From contig JBCNJP010000035.1 in NCBI GenBank assembly GCA_039602395.1, positions 5,013-69,012 on the forward strand: DNA of 64,000 bases, read 5' to 3'. Numbering within the stretch: the first letter of the stretch is position 1; every line of letters starts with the position of its first letter. The notes under the pieces were generated by a model. That model did no database searches. It saw only the letters and a program-made list of their open reading frames with translations, and had not been told where the DNA came from. Position numbers and translations under genes: made by a program. This document shows, in pieces, positions 22,205 to 33,284 of the stretch. Source of the stretch: Deinandra increscens subsp. villosa (lineage: Eukaryota > Streptophyta > Magnoliopsida > Asterales > Asteraceae).

Positions 22205-23042
22205 ACCATATTACACCATGTGTTTAAAAATAACTTGAACCATAATATACCATGTGTTTTTAAAGGTTGACTTGAATATGAACATAACTGTTTACCCATG
22301 TTTCTTCTCTTTGCTTTGATTTTTAGAAATTAATACTTATTATTTTTAAAAATGTTTATAAATCAACAACACTCAAACTCTAAAGCCTCATGTCCATAAT
22401 AATTAGACAACATCTGGCACTGGTTTTAATTGGTAAAAACTGGTTAGGGATGAAAGCAAGACTCTAGGTTGTTTCGATTGTGTCTATCTTGATTTTAAAA
22501 ATTAATATCCAATTTGAGATTTAAAAGGTGGCTTGGCTCACATCGTTAACAAACCAAGCCATCGTTTATATTAAGAATATTCAATATCTTATATTTTAAA
22601 TTAAGAAAAGTTCCATCTGAATGCAATTGTTCGTTGACAACCCAACTTAATCTTATTCGTGTGTTTGTTATTATTTAATTGAGATCTTCAAAAGATTATG
22701 TCATAGACAGACTACATCGATACTATGAATGCGAAAACTAACAGACGTACGATATACAATATATCATGTGAGGATTGATAAGCTAAAAAACATTTAAGTA
22801 GCGTGTTGGTGATTGTCTTCGTTGCCACATCGTGCGGGTTGCACCCTATGTCATGAGTCTTGTAAATTGTCGTTGTCGCCGAACGCGCATGTACTGCATT
22901 ATGAATCGTGGCCGCGCCGCATTGCGCTAAAAGAAACGAATATCACGTTGTAAATTGTTGTCGTCGCCGAACGCGCGAATAGAAGACAAATAACACCAAC
23001 TATATTCTTTATTTTGAACATTTAAAATTGTAGTTTGGTTTA
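22205..23042. other. Unassigned DNA with Helitron-end-like repeats
   Basis: No gene seen. At about 22845-22895 and 22945-22980 there are GC-rich units of the type TTGTAAATTG...GTCGCCGAACGCGCG. They recur twice inside the Helitron that follows, suggesting remains of another copy here. Confidence 0.4.
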
Positions 23043-23558
23043 TCTACCTATACTAAATATATAACATTCCTTTTTTTTTTATAAAACCAATGTAGAAGAC
23101 TTCACATTGTTTTTCAGTGGCTCCTCCATTATAGAAAATTGAGGAGACACCTCATTTTATGTCTGATGAAGAGTGGCAAATAAACTATGGTGATGTGGTC
23201 ATCAAAATTTGTAAGGCGTAACAAATTGACCTCCTCACTATGGAAGTCATTGACATCCGGTTTTTGATTTCAAAACTACTATGTTTATTAATGATATCTT
23301 GAACTATGCTGATGATTTCTATCTTAAAATTCTTGGATTTTAAATTCCCATGTTTGTGACCAATATATATTTCAAATTGGGTGATCGTTGTTATTTGTTT
23401 GAGTTCTACATGGGTAGATAAATTAAATCGATGATATAGTAACACACTAACAGTAATGAATATCACGTTGAAAATTATCGCACCGCCATAACGCGCTAAC
23501 AAATGACGAATAACACGCTATAAACTGTTTGTCGCCGCAATGCGCGGACACCATGCTA

Positions 23559-23559
<1 letters not shown>
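23043..23559 (+). mobile_element. Short non-autonomous Helitron
   Basis: Starts with TC at 23043 preceded by A, with the plant-like beginning TCTACCTATACTAA. It ends with CTAG at 23556-23559 followed by T. A small GC hairpin (CCGC, loop, GCGG) lies about 10 bp before the end. No terminal inverted repeats and no target duplication, as expected for insertion between A and T. At 517 bp with no ORF it must rely on a Rep/helicase supplied elsewhere. The 5' end is less sure than the 3' end. Confidence 0.6.

Positions 23560-23560
<1 letters not shown>

Positions 23561-23636
<76 letters not shown>
23561..23636. repeat. (AT)38 microsatellite
   Basis: 76 bp of uninterrupted AT dinucleotide, starting one base after the Helitron's CTAG end. 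Array length is likely variable and prone to assembly error. Confidence 0.95.
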
Positions 23637-23639
<3 letters not shown>

Positions 23640-23685
23640 CATCACTGTTATTTCTCTCATTTATTCTCCCACATATTATTTCAAA

Positions 23686-25002
23686 ATGGATCGGTTTCCA
23701 TTCAACGTACCCAACCTTCCAACCAGTTCCGAAGATTCATCGGACTCTAACGAGGAAGATACTAATTTCCTCGAATTAGTTGGAGCGGCCCACGAGCAAC
23801 AAATACATCGCCCGCCACAACAAAGATAATATGTTCACCGACAACGTATCGAAGCTAGAGACCGACTTATGAGACACTACTTCAATGAGGATTCGGTCTA
23901 CAATGAGGCGGTGTTTAACGATAGGTTTCGGATGTCCAAACAATTAATTTTTAAGATAGTTGCCGACGTCCAAGCGCACAACAATTACTTCGCAGAGGGG
24001 ATGGACGCCCGAGGAAAGGAAAGCTTCACAGCTATACACAAATGCACATCCGTCATTCGTCAACTAGCATCAGGTAACGTTCCTGATGAATACGATGAAT
24101 ACTTAGCTACGGTCGAGAGAACCTCACGTGAAATACTTGATCATTTTGTTACATTTGTTTGTCTATTATATAAAGATGAGTTTTTACGTGCCCCAACTAG
24201 CTACGATATTGCACTTTTATACCAGGCACATGGATCGTATCATGGTTTGCCCAGTATGTTAGGCAGTATTGACTGTACGCATTAGGACTGGAGATATTGC
24301 CCAAAACAATATCGAGGGCAGATTCATCGGGGTGACCACAAGTATCCAACCATCATGCTTGAAGCCATATCATCACAGGATCGTTGGTATTGGCACGCGT
24401 ACTTTGGTGTTGCAGGTTCAAACAATGATATCAATTTTTGAACCAATCACCATTGTTTACTAATGATATGCACAGGTTGCACCAAGGTGTCCATTTGTTG
24501 TTAACGGTCATCAATACAAGAGGGGATACTACCTTGCAGACGGTATCTACCCAACTTGGTCCACCTTTTTGAAGGCATATCATCATCTGGTTGATCTAAT
24601 TGACAAAAGATTGACAAAAGATTCAACAGGCTTCAAAAGGTGGCAAGACAGGACGTCGAACGTTTTTTTGGTACCTTGAAAGGTAAGTGGAGGATACTCG
24701 CACGGGGTGCCCGAGCAATGACACGAGAAAAGGTTGGAAGAATCATGTATGTGGTAATTATTTTAAACAACATGATTCTAAAGGATGAAGGAAAAGCGAT
24801 ATCACCAGTGCATATCAGAGACCCTCCCGTTAATGTGAACATTGATCCGAATATCATTTTGGAGTTACGAAATTTGGATACACACTTCCTACTTCGACAT
24901 GATACCAAGATGCACATTGAAGAGAACGGCGAGGTTGTTTTAACAGAGGCAGAACTTGCGGAGAAGTTTTTATGTAATGTCTTTTTAATTTACTTTATGT
25001 AA
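23686..25002 (+). pseudogene. PIF/Harbinger-type transposase
   Basis: The frame starts with ATG at 23686 (MDRFPFNVPNLPTSSEDSSD), is stopped by TAA at 23827, and resumes with RHYFNEDSVYNEAVFNDRF. The DDE nuclease is recognisable: first Asp in SMLGSIDCTH (followed by a TAG at 24283 where a Trp is expected), second Asp in GVAGSNNDINF, and Glu in RQDVERFFGTLKGKW near 24655. A frameshift follows the second Asp and another precedes the Glu block. The last frame ends at 25002. Plant relatives are often annotated ALP1-like or HARBI1-like. The companion Myb-like protein is not seen. Confidence 0.8.
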
Positions 25003-25115
25003 TGTCTTTTTTTTTTATTGTATTGTCTTTTTTATTTTAATTAATGTAATGTCTTTTTTTATTTTAATGTAATGTCTTTTATTTTAATAAATGTAGTGTT
25101 TTTATAAAATAAATT
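24974..25115. repeat. Short T-rich repeat ATGTAATGTCTTTT
   Basis: About five copies of ATGTAATGTCTTTT or close variants, at irregular steps of about 20-35 bp, just behind the transposase pseudogene. 25116-25315 is AT-rich with no gene. Confidence 0.6.
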
Positions 25116-25315
25116 TAGTGTTTTAAAATTAATCACAAAATAAAATAACTCAAAACATTAAAATATATTAACCTACAATTCTTCATAATCTTCACCACTT
25201 CGTCCCAAACTCCTTCAAAATCCTTCAAAATTCTACTTTTTTCTCTCCCCTGTATGGCACACTCCTATTGGTTAACATCAATCTTCATAATCTTCAAAAT
25301 TTTACCACTCCCCCC

Positions 25316-27856
25316 TGTCACACCCCCAAAATACCACTAACGGAGTTTATACCGTTAAGGGGCGCGACTAGACCAGGATCCACAACCACAGTTACAAATA
25401 CTAAACGAATCAGGGTTAGTTCAAACACAAATTATAAATCAAAGTTTCAAACACAACGCAGCGGAATAAAATATTGTCTTAGCACTAACCACGTGCTTTA
25501 CATAAACATTGTTTTAAATTCCCAATTTAGTTTAAATCAAAACAAAGATCTTCAAGTGCCATGCCAACCCGCTCCGGATACTCCTTAGCGATCTGCAAAA
25601 GTTTAAACCACGCAAGTGTCAACCTAACGGTTGGTGAGTTCACAGTGGGCTTGTCATGCATTGGCCCGGTCTCATAATCATAGTTCGTATCAAAATGTAC
25701 TTACAAAATATTCATTTGTGAAAAGCAATGCTTGTAATTAATTCTCAGTTTATAAATGTTTTGTCCGTGACCGCGTCATCGGGTATGTACTAGTTCCGTA
25801 AAGTTAAAGGACTCAACCGATATCGCGGGTAGCTAATCCGTTGTTCCATGCTCTAAGGAAGTTTGTACCAAAGCTGACTTATTTTGTGGGGGCCGAGCCA
25901 TCCCGTACAGTGCGGACCAAGTCATCGCGTTTTCTGCCTCCCCCGTGTCCTCTCGGGACCACGGTCAAATAGGCTGATATTGTTCCTCCGTGCACTCCCC
26001 GTGCCACGGGGCGGAGTTTGTCAAACTCCAGTAGATCTACCCAACATCCCCTCGCTTTACAATTAATGGCACAATTTTAGTTGAGGACTTTTAAGTTATA
26101 AGGCATCCTTAGAAAACATGTGATATCATATGGTTTAGACTTTAACCTACACTAGCCATATTAAAACAGTTTTCGTTTCAGAAATCGTTTATTCAGAATT
26201 CACAAGTGTTCCCATAAAACACTTCAGTTCATCAAGTGGGTGCCAAGCATCCCGTGTTCTTATGTTTATCAGTGAGGTGCCTAGCACTCTCGAGTTTGTC
26301 AGCATTGTTTTCGTTAAGTTATTCTGTGTGGCCCAACGGACTCACGGTAAGCGGGTTAGTGACACTCACCTTTGGTTGCACTGCTACACTTCAAGTAAAT
26401 CCAAATATTGTTGTTTAACGAAGACCTAGAACACGTTTAGGTCTTAAGTATTAGTTTCGTGTCTAATCTTTACTTAACGTCACTATGGTCCATAACATAG
26501 CACGTTGCAACTATGACTCGACATACCGACACACGACACCAATGGTTGATCATAACAAGGGTTCATATGAATCAGATATCAAACATATTTCATCATGGCA
26601 AAATCATGCAAGTCATGGCATAACACTTAAGCAAATTTCACAAGTTTGGTTTTTTTTAGGTCAGGTCTTAGTTTCGCTAGCATAGTTTCGCTAGGCAGTT
26701 TCGCTAGGTGCACGGGCAGCACTTTCGCTAGGCAATGCCCGGTAACACAGTTTCGCTAGGCTAGTTTCGCCCGAAACTGCTGACGCAGTTTCGCTAGCCT
26801 AGTTTCGCAGGGAAACTGGTTTGAACTTTCGTTCAGGTATTTCGCTCGATAGTTTCGCTCGAGCTGGTCTGGTCAGGTTCCCGGCGACACTATAGTTTCG
26901 CTGGTCAGTGTCGCTGGAAGGAGATGCAATTTCGCTACTTAGTTTCGCCCAGAGAACAACAGTTTCGCTGGTCGCGAAAAACATACGGATTTGCCTAAAA
27001 ATCAACCTAACAGCTTCTGATCATACATGCAATTCATTATCTAGCATCCATAGGCATTTACTAACATAAATCAAGCAACTTTAACAAGTTTAACATGCAT
27101 TTTGATCATCAAATCTCTAAAATAGGTTCAAAACCCTAAAATGACCTATTTTGCACAAATCTCTAATCATGGATGGATTTCACACGTAAAGTTATCAACT
27201 TTATTACAGATCTAGCATCCTAAAGCATATATACAGAAGATCAAGCATTATCATGAAGGTTTGAGCATGCTTTAAGAAGAAAACATATAGAAAACACATA
27301 AAGCATAGTTTTTGGGACTCACGGTTGATTCTACAATCGATAGATGAGATGAGATGATGGTCTAGAGGCTGAGATCTTGGTCTCTTGATGGTATTCTCGG
27401 CTGACCAGGTTCCAGAGAAGTGTATGTGTGTGTTGGTTGTGAAATGAGGCAAATGAGGCTACTAGGGTTCATTAAGTTTATTTATATCAGAGGCTAGTTT
27501 CGCTGGCAGTTTCGCTGGCTGGCGAAACTGGCTCTAATCTCGGGTACATTGATCAGTCTAGCCAGCTACCGGGCGAATCTATAGTTTCGCTCGGTAGTTT
27601 CGCTGACTACCAAATTTAGGCAATTTTCACATAATCAAGTATTTACAATTAATCATGCTATTCACAATAATAAGTCATGTATTTAAATCACATTGCACAT
27701 TAAGACAATCAATGATGAACACATAACACACATGGACGGGTTCGGTGATCAACCAAAGGTCGTGGACGTATTCGGCCTAGTTATGCATTAGCTACTTATA
27801 ACGTAACTAACGGGTTTGTCTAACGGAAGTTAACCTTGAAATTCTCGGGTGTCACA
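25316..27856 (-). repeat. 3' LTR of the Tekay element
   Basis: On the + strand it begins TGTCACACCC and ends GGGTGTCACA, a 10-bp perfect inverted end. It carries repeated AGTTTCGCT motifs at about 26670-26970 and 27487-27612. The short ORFs seen in it are not conserved coding regions. Confidence 0.95.
26671..26972. repeat. AGTTTCGCT motif cluster in the LTR
   Basis: About 16 copies of a TTTCGCT core, mostly within AGTTTCGCTRG, and two or three in inverse orientation. Starts are commonly 13-14 or 20-28 bp apart. The identical cluster lies in the other LTR at 34640-34941, and a smaller one at 27487-27612 / 35456-35581. Confidence 0.85.
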
Positions 27857-28018
27857 TCATTCCCCTGAAATTGGAATTTTCGTCCCGAAAATTATTCTTC
27901 TTGTGTCGTAGCGTTCGCAGCATCAGCTGTCGTCGTTGCTATCGTCGCTGGGGAAAGAAAGCAAAAAGTTTTAGGGTTGTCACATCCTCCTCCCGTTAAG
28001 GAATTTTGGTCCCCAAAA
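27857..28018 (-). other. Duplicated polypurine tract region with hairpins
   Basis: Next to the 3' LTR the minus strand reads a purine tract (about 27858-27868). Beside it is an inverted repeat AATTTTCG / CGAAAATT (27875-27893). A second, similar module with its own purine tract (about 27984-28000) and AATTTTGG / CCAAAATT repeat (28002-28020) lies some 125 bp away, followed by the pol stop. The second Tekay element has the same doubled module. Confidence 0.6.
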
Positions 28019-31000
28019 TTAAATCATACCATGAGTTTCCGTGGACGTTTGCTCGAACAGGTGAGGATACTTTTTCTTCATCTGATCCTCACGCTCCCAA
28101 GTATATTCAGGTCCACGTCTTGAGTTCCATCGCACCTTGACGATCGGAATCTTGCTACGTTTGAGGGCTTTCTCTTCGCGTCCCATGATTTCTACTGGTT
28201 GCTCAATAAATCTCAAATGTTCGTCGATTTCCAATTCCTCCAAGGGAATTATTTCGATGTCTTCAGCCAGACATTTCTTTAGGTTGGAAACGTGAAACAC
28301 GTTGTGAACTCCATCGAGTTCAGCAGGGAGTTGCAATCGATAGGCCACCGGGCCTACTTCCCCAATAATTACAAACGGACCGATGTAGCGAGGATTTAAC
28401 TTTCCACGCTTCCCGAAGCGTATCACTCCCTTCCAAGGAGATACCTTCAATAATACTTTGTCACCCACCTCGAACTTTAGAGGTTTTCGGCGTTTGTCGG
28501 CATAACTCTTTTGTCGATCACGTGCTGCAGCTAGCCGTTGCCTGATTTGAATAATCCGTTCGGTCATATCGTGGATAACTTCCGGTCCAGTGAGCCCTTT
28601 CTCACCTGTTTCAGCCCAACACACGGGCGATCTACATTTTCTGCCATAGAGTGCTTCAAAAGGTGCAGCACCTATACTTGAATGATAACTATTGTTGTAA
28701 GAGAACTCCACCAGTGGAAGGTGAGTCTCCCAGTCTTTCCCAAAATCCAGAACACAAGCTCGGAGCATATCTTCTAAGGTTTGAATCGTTCGTTCCGTCT
28801 GACCATCAGTCTGCGGGTGGTAAGCTGTGCTCATATCTAGTCGGGTTCCCAATGCTTCCTGCATTGATTGCCATAGCCGGGAAGTGAATCGAGGATCTCG
28901 ATCAGAAATGATAGTCTTAGGCACACCGTGAAGCTTCACAATTTTGTCGATGTACAGCTTTGTCAACTTATTCATATTATCACTTTCCTTCATCGGAATA
29001 AAATGTGCCGATTTGGTTAATCGATCGATGATAACCCAAATCGCATCCGGTTGATTTGATCGATGAGGTAGTCCTGTTACAAAATCCATTGAGATATCCT
29101 CCCATTTCCATTCTGGGATCTTTGGTTGTTGCAGTAAACCAGAAGGCTTTTGGTATTCAATCTTGACCCTTGAACATGTTAAACACTTAGCCACATATCG
29201 AGCAATGTCGGCTTTCATATTCGGCCACCAATAAAGATTCTTCAAGTCCTGATACATTTTATCTGATCCAGGGTGCACCGAATATCTTGACTTGTGAGCC
29301 TCGTCCATCACGAGCTCACGGAGATTTCCAAACAAAGGAACCCAGATTCTGTCATTATAGTATGTGAGTCCATCGGACTTAATTTCAGAATGGCCATCTA
29401 CACCACGTAGTGCTTCAGCTGCGAAGTTCTCTGCTTTCAAAGCTTCTCGTTGGCAGTCACGGATTCGATCCGGTAATCCTGAATGTATAGTAAGTTGAAG
29501 CGCTCGTACCCGACGAGGCTTTTCGTACTCTTTTCTGCTTAGGGCATCAGCCACAACGTTGGCTTTTCCAGGATGATACTTAATGGCTAAATCATAATCA
29601 TTTAGTAACTCGACCCACCGTCGCTGTCGCATGTTGAGGTCTTTCTGATCAAAGATGTGCTGTAGACTTTTATGATCGGTGAATATCGTGCACTTTGTTC
29701 CATATAGGTAATGTCTCCAAATCTTGAGTGCATGAACAACGGCTCCCATTTCCAAATCATGCGTTGTATAATTCTTTTCAGTATCCTTTAGTTGCCTGGA
29801 CCCATAGGCAATTACTTTATCTCGTTGCATCAACACGCAACCGAGTCCTTGAATCGATGCATCGCAGTAAACCACAAAGTCGTCTATTCCATCGGGTAAC
29901 GCAAGAATTGGAGCCGAACATAACATATCTTTAAGCGTCTGAAACGCGCGCTCTTCCTTTTCACCCCATCTGTATTGCACTCCTTTGTGCGTTAAGGCCG
30001 TTAGGGGTTGAGCCAATTGAGAGAAACCTTTAATAAACCTTCGATAATATCCGGCAAGCCCTAAAAATTGTCGGATCTCTGTTGGCGCTCTTGGGGTAGA
30101 CCAGTTCTTAATTGCTTCCACTTTGGCTGGATCTACATGGATTCCTTCTTCATTTACAATGTGCCCAAGAAACTGGACTTCGCGGATCCAAAAGTCACAC
30201 TTCGAAAACTTAGCATAAAGCTGTTCCTTGCGGAGCAATTCCAATATAAGACGCAGATGCTCCTCGTGTTCTTCCTTTGACTTGGAGTAGATCAAAATAT
30301 CGTCGATGAAGACTATCACAAACTTATCGAGGTACGGCTTGCACACTCGATTCATCAAATCCATAAACACAGCAGGTGCATTTGTTAGCCCAAATGGCAT
30401 AACCAGGAACTCGTAGTGTCCATACCGAGTTCTAAAAGCAGTCTTAGGAACATCCTCTTCACGAACACGAAGTTGGTGATAACCAGACCGTAGATCGATC
30501 TTTGAGAAGTAGCTGGAACCCTGTAGTTGATCGAAGAGATCGTCGATTCTAGGAAGTGGATACCGATTCTTGATCGTAACTTTGTTAAGCTCTCGGTAGT
30601 CAATGCACATGCGGAACGTTCCATCCTTCTTCTTAACAAACAGTACCGGAGCTCCCCATGGAGACGAACTTGGACGAATAAACCCCTTGTCAAGTAGCTC
30701 TTGTAGTTGTGAGGAGAGTTCGTTGAGTTCACTTACAGCCAATCGGTAAGGTGCGCGTGCGATCGGAGCGGCACCTGGAGCTAAATCAATCCCAAACTCA
30801 ACTTGTCGAAATGGAGGCAAGCCAGGCAGATCTTCAGGAAATACGTCTTGGAAGTCGCGAACTATCGGGTAATCATTAATTTTGCGCTCGGGATGTGTCG
30901 TGTCAGTGACGTTCGCCAGAATCGCGAAGTGACCCTTACGGAGGCATTTCTGAGCTTTAAGGAACGAAATAATGCCGGTGACTGTTCCACCTTTTTCACC

Positions 31001-32500
31001 TTGAACCGTTAATATCTTGCCGTCTTCGAGGGGAATACGAACCACTTTTTCTTTACATAAGATTTCAGCCCGATTCTCGGATAACCAATCCATTCCTACT
31101 ATAACGTCGAAACTACCAATTGGGAAAGGCATAAGGTCGATTCCTAGGGTATGGCCCGCTAGTTCTAGCTTACAATCCTTAACTATCTGGGTCGTATCAT
31201 GAAGTTTACCATTTGCTAGTTCTACCACATATTTAGCGTCTAGGGCAATCGGTTTAGCATTAATTATTCTAGCAAATTTAGTGGAAATAAAGCTTTTCTC
31301 AGCACCAGAATCAAATAAAACAGTAGCAAAGAAACCGTTCAAAATAAATTTACCGTTGATCACGTTGGCATCATTGCGAGCTTCACCCTGGCCCATGACG
31401 AAAGCTCGACCTCTTCCATTTCCACCATTTCCATTGCCATTCCCATTACCATTTCCTCCACCGTTACCATTCCCACCGTTATTTCCCTGATTGCCATTAC
31501 CTTGTCTTCTTAGCTGAGGGCAGTCTCTCTTGATGTGACCTTGAGCACCACACTCAAAGCAGCCACGGGCTCCCCCATTGTTGTTGTTCTGGTTCTGACC
31601 GTTGTTTCCATTACCCCGATTGTTCCCATAGTTGTTGTTTCTTCTGGGGCGATTTTGTTGCTCGGGCAAAGTCGCCCAACAGTCCTTTGCTTCGTGGCCT
31701 CCCTTGCCACACCTTTCACAGTTCTGATTCTTCCTACAAACACCAGCATGATGCTTCCCACATCTGTTACACAAGGGCAGGTTACCCCTGTAGTTGCCTT
31801 GACCATTGCCACCCTGGCGGTAGTTGCTACTGTTGTTCCCAGACCTCTTGCTTTGACCTTGGGAGTTGAAAGACCTCCCAGTGCTATTACCCACACTCTG
31901 AACATTCATCGAGTTCTCAGGAGCTTCATCATCAGCTTTTCTCTTGCCACTTAAGGCAGTCTTTTCAGTGGCTTTCGCAGGTAGCGTACCTTTCTCGACC
32001 TCTTGATCAGTAAGCTTGTGAGCCAAACGAATGGCTTGCTGCACGTTTGCGGGGTTGCTGGCAGTCACCAATCCCTTGATTTGAGGCGCGAGGCCTTCCA
32101 GATAACGCTCGATGCGTTTGAATTCAGCGTCAACCATTGAGGGGCACAAGACCTCATACTCGTGATATCGTGCAGTGTACTGTTCAACCTCAGACCCAGA
32201 CATCTTCAAATTCAGGAATTCGCCTTCAAGCTTCTTCACTTGGTCACGTGGACAGAATTCTTCCATGATCAGCTCCTTAAATGCTGCCCACTGCATGTTA
32301 TCAGCCGCTTCTAGCCCAACCATTTGAATTTCAGCGTTCCACCAGGAGAGTGCAGCTCCTTCGAAAGTACCAGTAGCAAACTTAACCTTGCTGTCCGCTG
32401 GGCAATTACACATGGAGAAGACCTTCTCGGACTTCTCAATCCATCGGAGGAGTCCTACAGCTCCTTCTTCGCCGGAAAATGTCATCGGCTTACAGTCCAT
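28019..32500 (-). CDS. Tekay Gag-Pol polyprotein (1493 aa from an internal Met)
   Basis: Domains in order, by residue: Gag (about 1-190); three zinc-knuckle-like motifs (244-255, CNRCGKHHAGVC; 261-274; 314-327, CFECGAQGHIKRDC) in a Gly/Asn-rich linker; protease near 397 (VLFDSGAEKSF); reverse transcriptase 590-790 with FIDD near 731; RNase H from about 875 (VVYCDAS); integrase with HHCC at about 1069-1110 and catalytic acids in SMDFVTG, SDRDPRF and QTERT; a GPF module near 1375; chromodomain near 1430-1485 (VKVRWNSRRGPEYTWE). All catalytic residues I can check are present. The Met at 32500 is only the first after an in-frame TAA; the natural start is probably 32734. The protein would copy the RNA and integrate it, with the chromodomain guiding it to heterochromatin. 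Confidence 0.95.
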   Translation of the reverse strand: MDCKPMTFSGEEGAVGLLRWIEKSEKVFSMCNCPADSKVKFATGTFEGAALSWWNAEIQMVGLEAADNMQWAAFKELIMEEFCPRDQVKKLEGEFLNLKMSGSEVEQYTARYHEYEVLCPSMVDAEFKRIERYLEGLAPQIKGLVTASNPANVQQAIRLAHKLTDQEVEKGTLPAKATEKTALSGKRKADDEAPENSMNVQSVGNSTGRSFNSQGQSKRSGNNSSNYRQGGNGQGNYRGNLPLCNRCGKHHAGVCRKNQNCERCGKGGHEAKDCWATLPEQQNRPRRNNNYGNNRGNGNNGQNQNNNNGGARGCFECGAQGHIKRDCPQLRRQGNGNQGNNGGNGNGGGNGNGNGNGNGGNGRGRAFVMGQGEARNDANVINGKFILNGFFATVLFDSGAEKSFISTKFARIINAKPIALDAKYVVELANGKLHDTTQIVKDCKLELAGHTLGIDLMPFPIGSFDVIVGMDWLSENRAEILCKEKVVRIPLEDGKILTVQGEKGGTVTGIISFLKAQKCLRKGHFAILANVTDTTHPERKINDYPIVRDFQDVFPEDLPGLPPFRQVEFGIDLAPGAAPIARAPYRLAVSELNELSSQLQELLDKGFIRPSSSPWGAPVLFVKKKDGTFRMCIDYRELNKVTIKNRYPLPRIDDLFDQLQGSSYFSKIDLRSGYHQLRVREEDVPKTAFRTRYGHYEFLVMPFGLTNAPAVFMDLMNRVCKPYLDKFVIVFIDDILIYSKSKEEHEEHLRLILELLRKEQLYAKFSKCDFWIREVQFLGHIVNEEGIHVDPAKVEAIKNWSTPRAPTEIRQFLGLAGYYRRFIKGFSQLAQPLTALTHKGVQYRWGEKEERAFQTLKDMLCSAPILALPDGIDDFVVYCDASIQGLGCVLMQRDKVIAYGSRQLKDTEKNYTTHDLEMGAVVHALKIWRHYLYGTKCTIFTDHKSLQHIFDQKDLNMRQRRWVELLNDYDLAIKYHPGKANVVADALSRKEYEKPRRVRALQLTIHSGLPDRIRDCQREALKAENFAAEALRGVDGHSEIKSDGLTYYNDRIWVPLFGNLRELVMDEAHKSRYSVHPGSDKMYQDLKNLYWWPNMKADIARYVAKCLTCSRVKIEYQKPSGLLQQPKIPEWKWEDISMDFVTGLPHRSNQPDAIWVIIDRLTKSAHFIPMKESDNMNKLTKLYIDKIVKLHGVPKTIISDRDPRFTSRLWQSMQEALGTRLDMSTAYHPQTDGQTERTIQTLEDMLRACVLDFGKDWETHLPLVEFSYNNSYHSSIGAAPFEALYGRKCRSPVCWAETGEKGLTGPEVIHDMTERIIQIRQRLAAARDRQKSYADKRRKPLKFEVGDKVLLKVSPWKGVIRFGKRGKLNPRYIGPFVIIGEVGPVAYRLQLPAELDGVHNVFHVSNLKKCLAEDIEIIPLEELEIDEHLRFIEQPVEIMGREEKALKRSKIPIVKVRWNSRRGPEYTWEREDQMKKKYPHLFEQTSTETHGMI

Positions 32501-32734
32501 GAAAGACTTGTACGTGCAGTGGTGTTGGTTTCCTGATGCATAAATAGTTCGGACTTTAAAATTAAACAGGTCATGATATAATTGCTTTGTGCCTTAATCG
32601 GCATAATAGTTACCCTGTGCGGCATATGCAGCTTGGACGGCTGCCACCGCGGCTTGCACGTGTTCGGCAATCATCGCTTGTAGCTGTGCAGGCGTCATGT
32701 TAATACCGCCTCTTCCGTTTCCTCTTCCAGACAT
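32501..32734 (-). pseudogene. N-terminus of Tekay Gag cut off by one stop codon
   Basis: An ATG at 32734 opens a frame beginning MSGRGNGRGGINMTPAQLQA, a typical chromovirus Gag start. It is in the same frame as the long ORF below it. TAA at 32594-32596 (codon 47) is the only stop between them. Without it the polyprotein would have about 1571 codons. The stop follows an Ala-rich helix and is followed by open sequence into the Gag core. Confidence 0.75.
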
Positions 32735-33268
32735 CTTGCTGAACAGTTAAAGTAGCCAGTGTTCAGTCACAGTTATATTTTATACATATCCCATAATATG
32801 TATATTAGCCAGTTCCCGTTATCCCTCTATTAGTCCAGAAAAATTTTCGTGCAAATTGAGGCGTCGTCGAAGAACGTCGTAAAGGCTATCGTCGAAGGTC
32901 GGCTTCCCATAAAGTCACCGTCGGCGTAGTCGTCGTAGTAGAAATCAGGACGTAGCGTGTAGCATCGTTTCGTTGTCGCTTTCCCCAGTGTAGTGTGCGT
33001 ATTCGAGTTCGCGTTTCGTATTCGTGTGAAAATTTCCTAAGGTCTTTCCGTTAGACTTACTTAGACACGGTCTATATATATACTTATATATATATATATA
33101 CATATATCTGTACGTACTAAGCTTTTACTTACACAGCAGAGCGAGTATCCCAGGTTGGCACGTAAAAATTTTGTCTTTGGGAATTTGTTTGTTTGTTTTG
33201 TAACCAAGGTTTTCAAGTTGCAGTTTCCAAATCGTTTTCAAAAATGATTCCAGTTCTCTGCAACCTAT

Positions 33269-33281
33269 GGCTCTGATACCA
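33269..33281 (-). other. Primer binding site
   Basis: The minus strand reads TGGTATCAGAGCC three bases inside the 5' LTR, complementary to the 3' end of the plant initiator Met tRNA (established for many plant LTR elements). The leader between it and gag (32735-33268) has no gene; a TA-rich run lies near 33070-33105. Confidence 0.9.
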
Positions 33282-33284
33282 ATC

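Noticed and set aside
23529..23779. Two overlapping ORFs with Tyr-Ile repeats
   Set aside because: Direct translation of the AT microsatellite.
25268..27452. Small ORFs in the Tekay LTRs (for example 60-106 codons)
   Set aside because: Present twice only because the LTR is present twice; no domains, and they run through repeat clusters.
30068..32670. Several + strand frames overlapping the Tekay polyprotein
   Set aside because: They lie opposite a well-supported coding frame, and their composition reflects its antisense.
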